Of a stretch of 64,000 nt of DNA, positions 7,670 through 15,881 are shown in pieces. Numbering within the stretch: the first letter of the stretch is position 1; the number at the start of each line of letters is the position of its first letter. The position numbers were made by a program, and so were the translations under genes. Source of the DNA: Cryobacterium inferilacus (GTDB lineage: Bacteria > Actinomycetota > Actinomycetes > Actinomycetales > Microbacteriaceae); contig NZ_JAIEUL010000010.1 in the NCBI RefSeq assembly GCF_019599185.1, positions 1 through 64,000 of the forward strand, given 5' to 3'. The notes beneath the pieces were generated by a model. That model did no database searches and was not told the origin of the DNA. It saw only the letters and a list, made by a program, of their open reading frames with translations.

Positions 7670-8203
7670 TCAGACGGTCGGCCCCGTGCCGACCCACGGT
7701 ACCGACAGTGTGCCCCGCTCGGCGACCGGGCGCAGCAGGAACATGCGCACCACGCGACCGGAGTCGCGTTCGTATCCGCGATAGCCCGGCCACTGGCACT
7801 CAATCCGGTCCCACGCCGCGTCCCGGCCAGCCGGGCCAATCAGGCTCGCCCGCACCGACAGCCGTCGGCCGCGTACGACGATTTCCGCGTCCGGATGGGT
7901 CATCAGATTGTAGGTCCAGGCCGGATGTCGCGCGCGGGCGAAGCTGGTGCCGGCCACGATGGCCCGGCCGTCCCCGTCCGGCGTGTACATCAGCCGGGTC
8001 TCCCGCGGGAGCCCGGACCTGGCTCCCGTCGAGCGCAGCACCAGCGAGGGCACCAGCAGTGCGCTCAGTTGCAGCCGGCCCCGGCTGATCCGCTCGAGGA
8101 AACGCTCCGCCGGCGGCAGCAGCGCCGGCGCGGTCGCACGGAACAGCCGGGTGCGGGTGAGTGGCGCCACGGCCGAGCGGACCAGGCTGAGAACGGCGGA
8201 CAT
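7670..8203 (-). CDS. Deazaflavin (F420)-dependent nitroreductase family protein
   Basis: A 177-aa split-barrel protein of the Ddn/F420-dependent nitroreductase-like family found mainly in actinobacteria. Diagnostic segments are LVLRSTGARSGLPRETRLMYTPDGDG, RAIVAGTSFARARHPAWTYNLMTHPDAEIVVRGR and the C-terminal YERDSGRVVRMFLLRPV. Family members use reduced F420 (some bind other flavins) to reduce quinones or nitro compounds; the substrate is unknown. The N-terminal basic and hydrophobic stretch may associate with the membrane, as in Ddn. It is probably cotranscribed with the downstream 114-aa gene (20-bp gap). Confidence 0.87.
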   Translation of the reverse strand: MSAVLSLVRSAVAPLTRTRLFRATAPALLPPAERFLERISRGRLQLSALLVPSLVLRSTGARSGLPRETRLMYTPDGDGRAIVAGTSFARARHPAWTYNLMTHPDAEIVVRGRRLSVRASLIGPAGRDAAWDRIECQWPGYRGYERDSGRVVRMFLLRPVAERGTLSVPWVGTGPTV

Positions 8204-8257
8204 GCCGGTATTCTGTCCCGTTCACCGGCCGTCGGCGACGGTTCACTCCAGGTTTGT

Positions 8258-8824
8258 TCAGTCGGCGAGGATCAGGTACAGCGCGCGGCGCACGTCGTCG
8301 AGCTTCTCGGTGGCGGCGGCGCGCTGGGCGTCGGTGGCGGCGGAGCGGAACTGGTGAACGACGCCGAAGAGCTTGCCGACGCTCTCGTGGAACGCGGTGT
8401 CGGCGTCCGACTGCCCGGGGGTGGCGCCCCACGCCTCCTTGAGGTCGTCGGCGTGCTCGGCGAGGTAGGCCCGGCCGGCGTCGGTGAGTTCGTAGTCCGT
8501 GCGCCGTTCGGTTCCGGTCGGCGAGATGAGCCCCTCGTCGACGAGTTGCTGCAGGGTCGGGTAGATCGAGCCGGGGCTGGGGCGCCAGGCGCCGCCGGTC
8601 TTTTCCTCGATGGCCCGGATGAGCCCGTAACCGTTCGAGGGCCCGTCGGCGAGCAGCGAGAGGATGGCCGACCGCACATCGCCCCGGTTGGCGCGACGGG
8701 AGCCGCGGGGACCGCCGGGGCCGAAGCCCGGGCCGAAACCGCCGAAGCCCGGGCCGCCGGGGCCAAATCCCCGCCCGAAGCCACGACCGTGCCCCTGGGG
8801 CGAGTCGTGGTGGGCGCGGCTCAT
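8258..8824 (-). CDS. PadR-family transcriptional regulator with Gly/Phe-rich N-terminus
   Basis: A 188-aa winged-helix regulator. Residues 1-about 42 are Gly, Phe and Pro repeats (GFGPGGPGFGGFGPG), a disordered tail. The PadR DNA-binding domain follows (RGDVRSAILSLLADGPSNGYGLIRAIEE, SPGSIYPTLQQLVDEGLIS, RRTDYELTDAGRAYLAEH), then a C-terminal dimerisation helix (DVRRALYLILAD). It lies 54 bp upstream of the nitroreductase gene in the same direction and may regulate that cluster or itself. A second PadR gene of the same layout is at 50453-51007. Confidence 0.9.
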   Translation of the reverse strand: MSRAHHDSPQGHGRGFGRGFGPGGPGFGGFGPGFGPGGPRGSRRANRGDVRSAILSLLADGPSNGYGLIRAIEEKTGGAWRPSPGSIYPTLQQLVDEGLISPTGTERRTDYELTDAGRAYLAEHADDLKEAWGATPGQSDADTAFHESVGKLFGVVHQFRSAATDAQRAAATEKLDDVRRALYLILAD

Positions 8825-8868
8825 GCCCGAGCCGCGGCGAGTGTCGTGAGGTCAAGGAACTCAACGGA

Positions 8869-9018
8869 TCACCGCCGGTCGCGTCGTTCCTCCCGACGAT
8901 CTCCGCGGCGGCGTACCCCGTGGGCCACAACCGCCGCGGTTCCCACCGTGGCGGCCGTGCGCGCCACCGGGGCGCCGATGACTCCCGGGCGGCCGACTCG
9001 TCTGCGTGCCAGCGGCAT
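8869..9018 (-). CDS. Small basic protein (49 aa) paired with DUF6325
   Basis: A short frame starting MPLARRRVGRPGVIGAPVAR, with a small hydrophobic Ala/Thr/Val stretch in the middle and a very basic end (RRRGDRREERRDRR). The ATG is one base past the DUF6325 stop codon, so translational coupling is likely. Similar small Arg-rich proteins sit next to DUF6325 genes in other actinobacteria, which is the main support. The function is unknown; it may be a membrane-associated peptide. Confidence 0.6.
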   Translation of the reverse strand: MPLARRRVGRPGVIGAPVARTAATVGTAAVVAHGVRRRGDRREERRDRR

Positions 9019-9019
9019 C

Positions 9020-9481
9020 TCAGGCCCCCGTCCCAGTGTCGGCGGCCACGGCATCCGCTTCGATCGCGGCGGCGAGGGCCTGCACGGGGATGCGACCGCT
9101 GGCCACCAGCTGACCGCCGGCGTGCCGCACCGAAGCACCGAACGGGGCGGCCCAGAGGTTCTCCCAGACCAGCAGCGCGGCAGTGCTGCCCGGCTCAATG
9201 GCCTCGGCCGCCATGATCACGTCGTCCTCGCTGAGCAGGGTGGCCAGCTCGGTTTCGAGCGCCCGCAGCTCACCGAGTTCGCCGTCTTCGATGTCGGCGA
9301 GTTCCGCGATGTCCAGTGACCCGTCGGCGTCTTTCGTGAGGATCAGCAGGTCCAGGATCTTCACCAGGCCGCGATCCACGAGCGACGTGATCTCCGGGGC
9401 GATCGCCCCATTGAACCTGCTGCCCGGAAACTCCACGACGATCCAGTCGACCGGTCCGAGTTCATCGATGGTGTCAGTCAT
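9020..9481 (-). CDS. DUF6325 family protein
   Basis: A 153-aa acidic protein. It has MTDTIDELGPVDWIVVEFPG, a hydrophobic-acidic core (SLVDRGLVKILDLLILTKDADGS) and LVWENLWAAPFGASVRHAGGQLVASGRIP, the pattern of the DUF6325 family, common in actinobacteria and of unknown role. It is probably a soluble protein with ferredoxin-like repeats. The start at MTDTID follows the purine-rich GAAGAGCGGG. It is coupled to the 49-aa downstream protein with a 1-nt gap. Confidence 0.8.
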   Translation of the reverse strand: MTDTIDELGPVDWIVVEFPGSRFNGAIAPEITSLVDRGLVKILDLLILTKDADGSLDIAELADIEDGELGELRALETELATLLSEDDVIMAAEAIEPGSTAALLVWENLWAAPFGASVRHAGGQLVASGRIPVQALAAAIEADAVAADTGTGA

Positions 9482-9540
9482 TACCCGCTCTTCTGCGCTC
9501 ACGTGCTGCGAACGGCGGCGCGATGCGCCACCGTCTCCGG

Positions 9541-9574
9541 CTGCCGGAGGTGTCAGTGTCCAACCCTCCGGCAG
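9541..9574 (-). terminator. Possible hairpin terminator after the acyl-CoA ligase gene
   Basis: CTGCCGGAGG at 9541-9550 pairs with CCTCCGGCAG at 9565-9574 (10 bp, 14-nt loop). It lies between the end of the leftward ligase gene (9606) and the start of the DUF6325 gene. There is no T tract, so support is moderate. Confidence 0.5.
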
Positions 9575-9605
9575 CGTTCGCGTCACCCGCGGCGGGTGAA
9601 GGCGG

Positions 9606-11294
9606 CTAGAGGGTGGGCAGCACCCGCTCGCGGACCTTGCGGCGCAGCACCTTGCCGAGCATGGTGCGCGGGGTGTCGGTGATCTGCACGATCCGGCGCG
9701 GGATCTTGTACGCCGCCAGGTGCTCCCTGCAGTGGTCCTGCAGGGCCTTCTCGTCCAGGGTCGCACCGGGTTCCAGTTCCACGGCCGCGATGACCATCTC
9801 GCCGCCGCGCTCCAGCGGCTTGCCGAACACGGCCGCATCCACCACGGAGGCGTGCAGGCGCAGCACCGTCTCCACCTCGGTGGGTGCAACGTTGAACCCG
9901 CCGGTGATGATCAGGTCCTTGGCCCGGTCCACGATGGTGGAGAAGCCGTCCTCGTCGACCGTCACGATGTCGCCCGTGCGCAACCAACCATCGGGCGTGA
10001 GGGTTTTGGCGGTCTCCTCCGGGTTGTTCCAATACCCCTGGAACACCTGCGGACCCTTGATCAGCAGTTCACCCGGCTGGCCCTGCGCCACCTCGACGGT
10101 GGGGTCATCGGGGTCGGTGACCTTCATCAGCGTCGACGAGAATGGGATTCCGACGGTGCCGGGCCGCCTGGTCGGATAGAACGGGTTGCCCATCGCCACC
10201 GGCGACGCCTCGGTCATGCCGAAGCCCTCCACCAGCAGGCCGCCGGATACCGACTCCCACAGCTCCACCACGTGATCGGGCAGGTTCATGGCTCCGGAGA
10301 TGCAGAACTTGCACGAGCGCAGGGAGATGCCCCGTTCCTTCGCGGCGATCGCGGTGCGCTCGTAGATCGGCGGCACGGCGCAGTACACCGTCGCCGGGGT
10401 CTTCTTCATGGTGTCGAGCACGGTCTTCGGGTCGAACTTGGGAAACAGGACGATCAGGGCCTGTTTGTGGATGCCGTAGGTCAGGTACAGCGTCAGGCCG
10501 AAAGAGTGGAACATCGGCAGGATCGCGTAGAAGACCTCCTTGCGGTACTCGGCGCCGTGCATCCACGCCTCACCCTGCAGCGCGTTGCAGTGCAGGTTGT
10601 AGTGGGTGAGCATGGCGCCCTTGGGGCGGCCGGTGGTGCCGGAGGTGTACTGGATCGCGGCCAGGTCGTGCAGGCCGGGGCGCGGATGCAGCGGGTCGAT
10701 CGGCCCATGGCCGAAGAGCTCCTTCCACGGCGTGGTGCCGGCGGCAGAGCCCGTGAGCGCCGCGCGGGACTCGCGCAGGCTCTTCACCGGCAGGCGCAGC
10801 GCCAGCCGCTTGATGGCGGGGAACGCGTGCAGCAGGTTGACGGAGACGATGTGGTCGATTTCGATGTCGGCCGGGAAGTCGCGGACGGTGCCGGCCACCT
10901 TGTCCCAGGCGATCACGATGCGGGCCTGGTGGTCTTCGAACTGGTGGCGCAGCTCCGGTGAGGTGTAGAGCGGGTTGTGCTCGACCACGACGGCGCCGAG
11001 CCGCAGGACGGCGTAGAACGCCACGACGTGCTGCGGGCAGTTGGGCAGAATCAGTGCGACCCGGTCACCGGCCCGCACGCCCAGCTGCCGCAGCCCCTCG
11101 GCCGCCAGGTCGATCTGGGCGCCGAGTTCGGCGTAGCTGGTGCGGCGGCCGAAGAACTCCAGGGCCGGGGCGTCACCGGCCTCCGCGACCGCGTGTTCGA
11201 GCATCTCCACCAGCGAGGTGGCGGGGTAGTCGATCTCGGCGGGTACGCCAGGTTGATAGTGCTTCACCCAGGGTTGCTGCTCAGTAATGGCCAT
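9606..11294 (-). CDS. Long-chain fatty acid--CoA ligase (AMP-forming)
   Basis: A 562-aa adenylate-forming enzyme activating fatty acids to acyl-CoA. Motifs are in order: P-loop-like YTSGTTGRPKGAMLTHYN (A3), the A5 motif EGFGMTEASPV, GWLRTGDI (A7), a KDLIITGGFNVAPTEVE hinge (A8) and the C-terminal catalytic Lys in GKVLRRKVRERVLPTL. It closely follows the FadD layout in length and order. The start MAITEQQPWVKHYQPGVPAEIDYP matches FadD N-termini; the frame is open a further 69 codons upstream but overlaps the divergent gene's leader. Likely role: beta-oxidation or lipid synthesis. The exact chain length cannot be predicted. Confidence 0.92.
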   Translation of the reverse strand: MAITEQQPWVKHYQPGVPAEIDYPATSLVEMLEHAVAEAGDAPALEFFGRRTSYAELGAQIDLAAEGLRQLGVRAGDRVALILPNCPQHVVAFYAVLRLGAVVVEHNPLYTSPELRHQFEDHQARIVIAWDKVAGTVRDFPADIEIDHIVSVNLLHAFPAIKRLALRLPVKSLRESRAALTGSAAGTTPWKELFGHGPIDPLHPRPGLHDLAAIQYTSGTTGRPKGAMLTHYNLHCNALQGEAWMHGAEYRKEVFYAILPMFHSFGLTLYLTYGIHKQALIVLFPKFDPKTVLDTMKKTPATVYCAVPPIYERTAIAAKERGISLRSCKFCISGAMNLPDHVVELWESVSGGLLVEGFGMTEASPVAMGNPFYPTRRPGTVGIPFSSTLMKVTDPDDPTVEVAQGQPGELLIKGPQVFQGYWNNPEETAKTLTPDGWLRTGDIVTVDEDGFSTIVDRAKDLIITGGFNVAPTEVETVLRLHASVVDAAVFGKPLERGGEMVIAAVELEPGATLDEKALQDHCREHLAAYKIPRRIVQITDTPRTMLGKVLRRKVRERVLPTL

Positions 11295-11472
11295 GCCCAC
11301 ATCCTCCCGCGATCCGTTGCCGCGTGGGGCGCGACACGACAGGCGACGGATGCCGGGGCCGCGAGTTCGACGCCAGAGCTTGACCGACGTACTCACCCGG
11401 GTGCACGGTGTCAGCGGGCGCGCTCGCGGGCCGTCAGGCACCTGGATACCGCGGCGCCCAGAGGGAGACACC

Positions 11473-12318
11473 ATGGCTACCGTCACCTCTCGAGATGGCA
11501 CCGTGATCGGGTTCGACCAGCTGGGTACCGGCCCGGCGCTGATCCTGGTGGACGGGGCCGGGTGTTACCGCGACGCCGGGCCGCTTCGCTCGCTCGCCGC
11601 CCTCCTGGCACCCGGATTCACCGTCTACACCTACGACCGCCGTGGTCGCGGAGCCAGTTCAGACACGCTGCCGTTCTCGGTGGACCGCGAGATCGACGAC
11701 GTCCAGGCCCTGATCGGCGCCGCCGGCGGCCGGGCTGCCCTGTTCGGCATGTCCAGCGGCGGCGCCCTGGCCATCGCGGCCGCCGCCAGGCTCGGCCCGG
11801 TCATCACCGACCTGGCCGTGCACGAGGTACCCGTGAGCATCGAACTCGACCCGGCCGCGCTGAAGTACTCACGCGAACTGGCCGACGCGCTCGCACACGA
11901 TCGCCGGGCGGACGCGGTGGCCCTCTTCTTCGACCGGGTCGGCCTGCAGGCCGATCAGGTCGCGAGCCTGCGACACACGCCGGCGTGGGCATCCGTTGAG
12001 GCGATCGCCCCCACCCTGGCCTACGACGATGCCGTACTCGGTGACGGGCTGCTGCCCTACCAGCGGATCGAGGCTGTCCGGGTTCCGGTGACCGTGCTCA
12101 GCGGGGAGTTCGCCCCGGAGTTCATCCGCGAGTCGGCCAGGGCCATGGCCACGGCCTTCCCGCTCGGGCGGCATGTCGAACTTGCCGGCCAGTCCCACAA
12201 CGTGGACCTGACCGTGCTCGCGACCGCTCTCTCGACCGTGCTCCGCGGTGCCGTGCCGCCAGGGCGCCCCTCGACACGGGGCGCGGAACCGTCAGGCAGG
12301 GACGCCGCCCAGGACTGA
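11473..12318 (+). CDS. Alpha/beta-hydrolase fold protein
   Basis: A 281-aa alpha/beta hydrolase. It has the early strand ALILVDGAGCYRDAGP (oxyanion region), YDRRGRGASSDTLPFSVDREIDD, a nucleophile elbow in FGMSSGGALAI (Ser at about 95) and a C-terminal AGQSHNVD supplying the catalytic His. The acid is probably the Asp or Glu near LSGEFAPEF. The substrate is unknown. The ATG follows GGGAGACACC. The last 27 nt overlap the convergent DUF1272 gene, and the C-terminal tail (PPGRPSTRGAEPSGRDAAQD) is probably disordered. Confidence 0.85.
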   Translation: MATVTSRDGTVIGFDQLGTGPALILVDGAGCYRDAGPLRSLAALLAPGFTVYTYDRRGRGASSDTLPFSVDREIDDVQALIGAAGGRAALFGMSSGGALAIAAAARLGPVITDLAVHEVPVSIELDPAALKYSRELADALAHDRRADAVALFFDRVGLQADQVASLRHTPAWASVEAIAPTLAYDDAVLGDGLLPYQRIEAVRVPVTVLSGEFAPEFIRESARAMATAFPLGRHVELAGQSHNVDLTVLATALSTVLRGAVPPGRPSTRGAEPSGRDAAQD

Positions 12319-12570
12319 CCCTGGCGCGGCCGTCTCCCGGCATCCCGGCGACAGCACTCGGGTCGTCGAGGCCGGGGCGCCCGCCAGCTTGTGCGGGGCG
12401 CGGGTCGGGCGCAATTGCAGGCTGCCACCGCAGTTGGGGCACGCTCCGCCGGGGAAGGATCGCACGCAGTCGGCACACCAGGTGCACTCGAAAGAGCAGA
12501 TGTACGCGGCATCCGTTGCCGGCGACAGGTCGCGGTCACAACACTCACAATTCGGTCGCATCTCGAGCAT
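12292..12570 (-). CDS. DUF1272 family Cys-rich zinc-binding protein
   Basis: A 92-aa protein with the conserved DUF1272 core at residues 1-about 55: MLEMRPNCECCDRDLSP, ICSFECTWCADCV and GACPNCGGSLQLRPTR. Paired CxxC motifs suggest two zinc ribbons. The function is unknown. AGGAGG lies five bases before the ATG. The C-terminal tail beyond about 60 is not part of the family and overlaps the end of the convergent hydrolase gene, so the tail may reflect a lost earlier stop codon. Confidence 0.88.
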   Translation of the reverse strand: MLEMRPNCECCDRDLSPATDAAYICSFECTWCADCVRSFPGGACPNCGGSLQLRPTRAPHKLAGAPASTTRVLSPGCRETAAPGSVLGGVPA

Positions 12571-12675
12571 CCCGGCCTCCTACCCCACGGTTCTGCCGGC
12601 CTCTGGGCGCGGCCGGATCAGACGGATTTGCCGCTCCCGAACGGGGTACGCACTCCGACCGACTACCGTAGTAGT

Positions 12676-14514
12676 ATGACGCCTCCTGATTCAACTGCAC
12701 CTACCGAGGCAGACACTGCCCGAACGACGATCAATTTCTCCGAGCTAGGGCTCAGCGACGCCGTGCTCAAGGCCCTCAAAGACGTCGGCTACGAAACCCC
12801 GTCTGCCATCCAGGCCGCCACGATCCCGCCGCTGCTCGACGGCCGCGACGTCGTGGGCCTCGCCCAGACCGGCACAGGCAAGACTGCAGCATTCGCACTG
12901 CCCATCCTCTCCCGCCTCGACCTGTCCCAGAAGAGCCCGCAGGCACTGGTCCTCGCCCCGACCCGTGAGCTCGCGCTGCAGGTCTGTGAGGCGTTCGAGA
13001 AGTACGCCGCCCACATGAAGGGCGTGCACGTGCTGCCCGTCTACGGTGGACAGGGTTACGGCACGCAGCTCTCCGCGCTCCGCCGTGGTGTGCACGTTGT
13101 CGTCGGTACTCCCGGCCGCATCATGGACCACCTCGACAAGGGCACCCTCGACCTGTCCCAGCTCAAGTACCTGGTGCTGGACGAAGCCGACGAAATGCTC
13201 AAGATGGGCTTCGCCGAAGACGTCGAGACGATCCTCGCCGACACCCCGGACGACAAGCAGGTGGCCCTGTTCTCGGCCACGATGCCCGCCGCGATCCGCC
13301 GCATCTCCAAGCAGTACCTGAACGACCCCGAAGAGATCACGGTCAAGAACAAGACCACGACCTCGGCGAACACCACGCAGCGCTACCTGCTGGTCTCCTA
13401 CCCGCAGAAGGTGGATGCGCTCACCCGCATCCTCGAGGTGGAGAACTTCGAAGGCATGATCGTCTTCACCCGCACCAAGAACGAGACCGAGACCCTCGCC
13501 GAGAAGCTGCGCGCCCGCGGTTACTCCGCGACGGCCATCAACGGTGACGTTCCCCAGGTGCAGCGTGAGCGCACCGTCGAGCAGCTCAAGAGCGGCAAGC
13601 TCGACATCCTGGTCGCCACGGATGTCGCCGCCCGCGGCCTGGACGTGGAGCGGATCAGCCACGTCATCAACTACGACATCCCGATCGACACCGAGTCGTA
13701 CGTGCACCGGATCGGCCGCACCGGCCGCGCCGGCCGCAGCGGCGCCGCGATCAGCTTCGTCACCCCGCGTGAGCGTCACCTGCTCAACGCGATCGAGCGG
13801 GCCACCCGCCAGCCGCTCACCCAGATGCAGCTGCCGAGCGTCGAAGACGTCAACGTGACCCGGCTCGCCCGGTTCGACGACGCCATCACCGAGGCTCTCG
13901 GCCAGAGCGACCGGATCAACACCTTCCGCGACATCATCGGCCACTACGTCTCCCACCACGACGTGCCGGAGGCCGACGTGGCCGCCGCCCTCGCCGTGGT
14001 CGCCCAGGGTGAGACGCCCCTTCTGCTCAACGCAGAAGACGCGCGTCAGCAGCAGCGCTTCGACCGTGAGCGCACCGAGCACCGCGACCGCGACCGTGGT
14101 GACCGTCCCGTGCGCAACGACCGTCGTGACAGCCGCGACGACCGTGGCAGCCGGGACGACCGTCCGATGCGCAGCGAACGCCCCGAACGTCGCTCACGCG
14201 ACAGCAACCGGGCCATGGCCTCGTACCGCATCGAGGTCGGCAAGCGCCACAAGGTGGAGCCGCGCCAGATCGTCGGCGCCCTGGCCAACGAGGGCGGCCT
14301 GAGCCGGGAAGACTTCGGCGCGATCCAGATCCTGCCCGAGTACTCCCTGGTCGACCTTCCCGCCGACATGTCCGGCGACATCCTCGGCCGTCTGTCCGCG
14401 ACCCGGATCAGCGGCAAGCTGATCGAGATCCACGCCGACAACGGCGCCTCGGCCGGCCGCAACGACCGACCGCAGCAGGGCGAGCGCTCCGAGCGTCCGC
14501 CGCGCCGCTACTAG
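12676..14514 (+). CDS. deaD: DEAD-box ATP-dependent RNA helicase (DeaD/CsdA-like)
   Basis: A 612-aa helicase unwinding structured RNA, with roles in ribosome assembly, mRNA decay and growth in the cold. All motifs are present: Q motif (FSELGL and GYETPSAIQ), Walker A AQTGTGKT at 63-70, PTRELA, VLDEADEML, LFSATMP and HRIGRTGRAGR. After the core comes an Arg/Asp-rich low-complexity linker (about 460-510), then a DbpA-like RNA-binding domain (MASYRIEVGKRHKVEPRQIVGALANE to LIEIHAD), the DeaD arrangement. The start MTPPDS has no clear Shine-Dalgarno sequence. A strong intrinsic terminator follows at 14579. A cold-responsive leader is possible but not visible. Confidence 0.95.
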   Translation: MTPPDSTAPTEADTARTTINFSELGLSDAVLKALKDVGYETPSAIQAATIPPLLDGRDVVGLAQTGTGKTAAFALPILSRLDLSQKSPQALVLAPTRELALQVCEAFEKYAAHMKGVHVLPVYGGQGYGTQLSALRRGVHVVVGTPGRIMDHLDKGTLDLSQLKYLVLDEADEMLKMGFAEDVETILADTPDDKQVALFSATMPAAIRRISKQYLNDPEEITVKNKTTTSANTTQRYLLVSYPQKVDALTRILEVENFEGMIVFTRTKNETETLAEKLRARGYSATAINGDVPQVQRERTVEQLKSGKLDILVATDVAARGLDVERISHVINYDIPIDTESYVHRIGRTGRAGRSGAAISFVTPRERHLLNAIERATRQPLTQMQLPSVEDVNVTRLARFDDAITEALGQSDRINTFRDIIGHYVSHHDVPEADVAAALAVVAQGETPLLLNAEDARQQQRFDRERTEHRDRDRGDRPVRNDRRDSRDDRGSRDDRPMRSERPERRSRDSNRAMASYRIEVGKRHKVEPRQIVGALANEGGLSREDFGAIQILPEYSLVDLPADMSGDILGRLSATRISGKLIEIHADNGASAGRNDRPQQGERSERPPRRY

Positions 14515-14578
14515 TTCGACACCGTTACGCGGGTCAGGCGCCGCTTCGCGGGCGGCGTGCCACCCGCGAAACGGCGCC

Positions 14579-14621
14579 GCACCCGCGCACCTCGACTCTC
14601 GAGGTGCGCGGGTGCTTTTTT
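14579..14621 (+). terminator. Rho-independent terminator of deaD
   Basis: A perfect 17-bp stem, GCACCCGCGCACCTCGA with TCGAGGTGCGCGGGTGC, around a 3-nt CTC loop, directly followed by six T residues (14616-14621). It is the clearest intrinsic terminator in the window. It separates the helicase gene from the riboswitch-led terC transcript. Confidence 0.95.
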
Positions 14622-14707
14622 GTCGCCAAGCCCCGCCCCGGAGCGATTCCCGATCCGACGCATCCGCCCGGCGATATCTCAGCAAATCTGTTCTACCCTT
14701 GAGCAAG

Positions 14708-14813
14708 CAAGGGGAGTATTCCCACGCAGCGCACCCGTTAATACGGACTTGATGACGAGTCCCGGGACGCTGGCTCGACTGCCCTGCGGGGCCTGCGGGT
14801 GGAAGAGACCTTG
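14708..14813 (+). promoter_or_regulatory. yybP-ykoY riboswitch (Mn2+ sensor) leader
   Basis: The sequence carries the two conserved loops of the yybP-ykoY class: AAGGGGAGTA at 14709-14718 and GGAAGAGACC at 14801-14810. The ends close as P1 (CAAGG 14708-14712 with CCTTG 14809-14813). A second stem, CACCCG (14732-14737) with CGGGTG (14796-14801), leads into the 3' loop, and CGAG/CTCG hairpins fill the variable part. This class binds Mn2+ and turns on efflux genes, often terC/alx. The coding region begins 33 nt downstream, where GGAGCTCTCC around the ribosome site could form a small switchable hairpin, so translational control is likely. Confidence 0.88.
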
Positions 14814-14845
14814 ACTCCGCCGTTCACCCCGACCTGGAGCTCTCC

Positions 14846-15868
14846 TTGAACATCACTCCCACCATCTGGTTGATCACCATCGCGGTGACGATCGCGTTCT
14901 TCGCCTACGAGTTCTTCGCCCACGTGCGGAAGCCCCACGAACCCACCGTGGGTGAGTCGGCCCGCTGGTCGGCCTTCTACATCGGGCTCGCCCTGCTCTT
15001 CGGCGTCGGCATCGGCGTCGTCTCCGGCTGGCGCTACGGCGGCGAGTACTTTGCCGGCTATCTCACCGAGAAGGCCCTGTCGATCGACAACCTCTTCGTG
15101 TTCCTCATCGTGATGGCAGCGTTCGCGGTCCCCAAGGCGTACCAGCAGAAGGTGCTGATGTTCGGCATCATCATCGCGCTGATCATGCGCGGTGGCTTCA
15201 TCGCGATCGGCGCCGCCCTGATCGAGAACTTCTCCTGGGTGTTCTACCTCTTCGGCGCCCTGCTGTTCGTGCTGGCCTACCTGCAGGTGCGCGGCCACGA
15301 GGGCGACCCCGCCAATAACCTCTTCGTGCGCGTGACCCGCCGGGTGCTGCCGGTCAGCGACGAGTACGACCGCGACAAACTGACCACGAGGATCAACGGC
15401 AAGCGGTACATCACCCCGGTGCTGCTCACCATCATCGCGATCGGCTTCATCGACCTGGTCTTTGCGATCGACTCGATCCCCGCCATCTACGGGCTCACCT
15501 CAGAGGCGTACATCGTCTTCACCGCCAACGCCTTCGCCCTGATGGGCCTGCGTCAACTGTTCTTCCTCATCGGCGGGCTGCTCGAACGCCTGGTCTACCT
15601 GTCCCAGGGGCTGGCCGTGATCCTCGGCTTCATCGGCCTCAAACTGGTCTTCCACGCCCTGCACGTCAACGAGGTGCCGTTCATCAACGGCGGCGAACCG
15701 CTGCTCTGGGTGCCAGAGATTCCGATCTGGTTCTCCCTGGTCTTCATCGCCGCCACCATCACCGTGGCAACCATCGCGAGCCTGGCCAAGACCCGCGGTG
15801 ACGCCGCCAAGGCCGACCGTGGCCAGGTGGACGGCGAGCCCATCACCAAGGCCGAGGACTCGCACTAG
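14846..15868 (+). CDS. TerC/Alx family membrane protein, probable Mn2+ exporter
   Basis: A 340-aa integral membrane protein with about eight to nine helices. The TerC signatures TEKALSIDNLFVF (about 74-86) and IDLVFAIDSIPAIYGLT (about 205) carry the conserved acidic residues thought to bind metal. Members of this group (Alx, MeeE/MeeF-type) export manganese or load it onto exported proteins. The start is TTG at 14846, with GGAG six bases upstream; the next in-frame start would remove the first helix. The Mn2+ riboswitch just upstream supports a role in manganese homeostasis rather than tellurite resistance. Confidence 0.9.
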   Translation: MNITPTIWLITIAVTIAFFAYEFFAHVRKPHEPTVGESARWSAFYIGLALLFGVGIGVVSGWRYGGEYFAGYLTEKALSIDNLFVFLIVMAAFAVPKAYQQKVLMFGIIIALIMRGGFIAIGAALIENFSWVFYLFGALLFVLAYLQVRGHEGDPANNLFVRVTRRVLPVSDEYDRDKLTTRINGKRYITPVLLTIIAIGFIDLVFAIDSIPAIYGLTSEAYIVFTANAFALMGLRQLFFLIGGLLERLVYLSQGLAVILGFIGLKLVFHALHVNEVPFINGGEPLLWVPEIPIWFSLVFIAATITVATIASLAKTRGDAAKADRGQVDGEPITKAEDSH

Positions 15869-15881
15869 CCGGGCGGGGGCG

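Noticed and set aside
7286..9319. A long rightward open frame covering several leftward genes
   Set aside because: It is Arg/Pro/Gly-rich and opposite well-recognised genes, hence a shadow frame.
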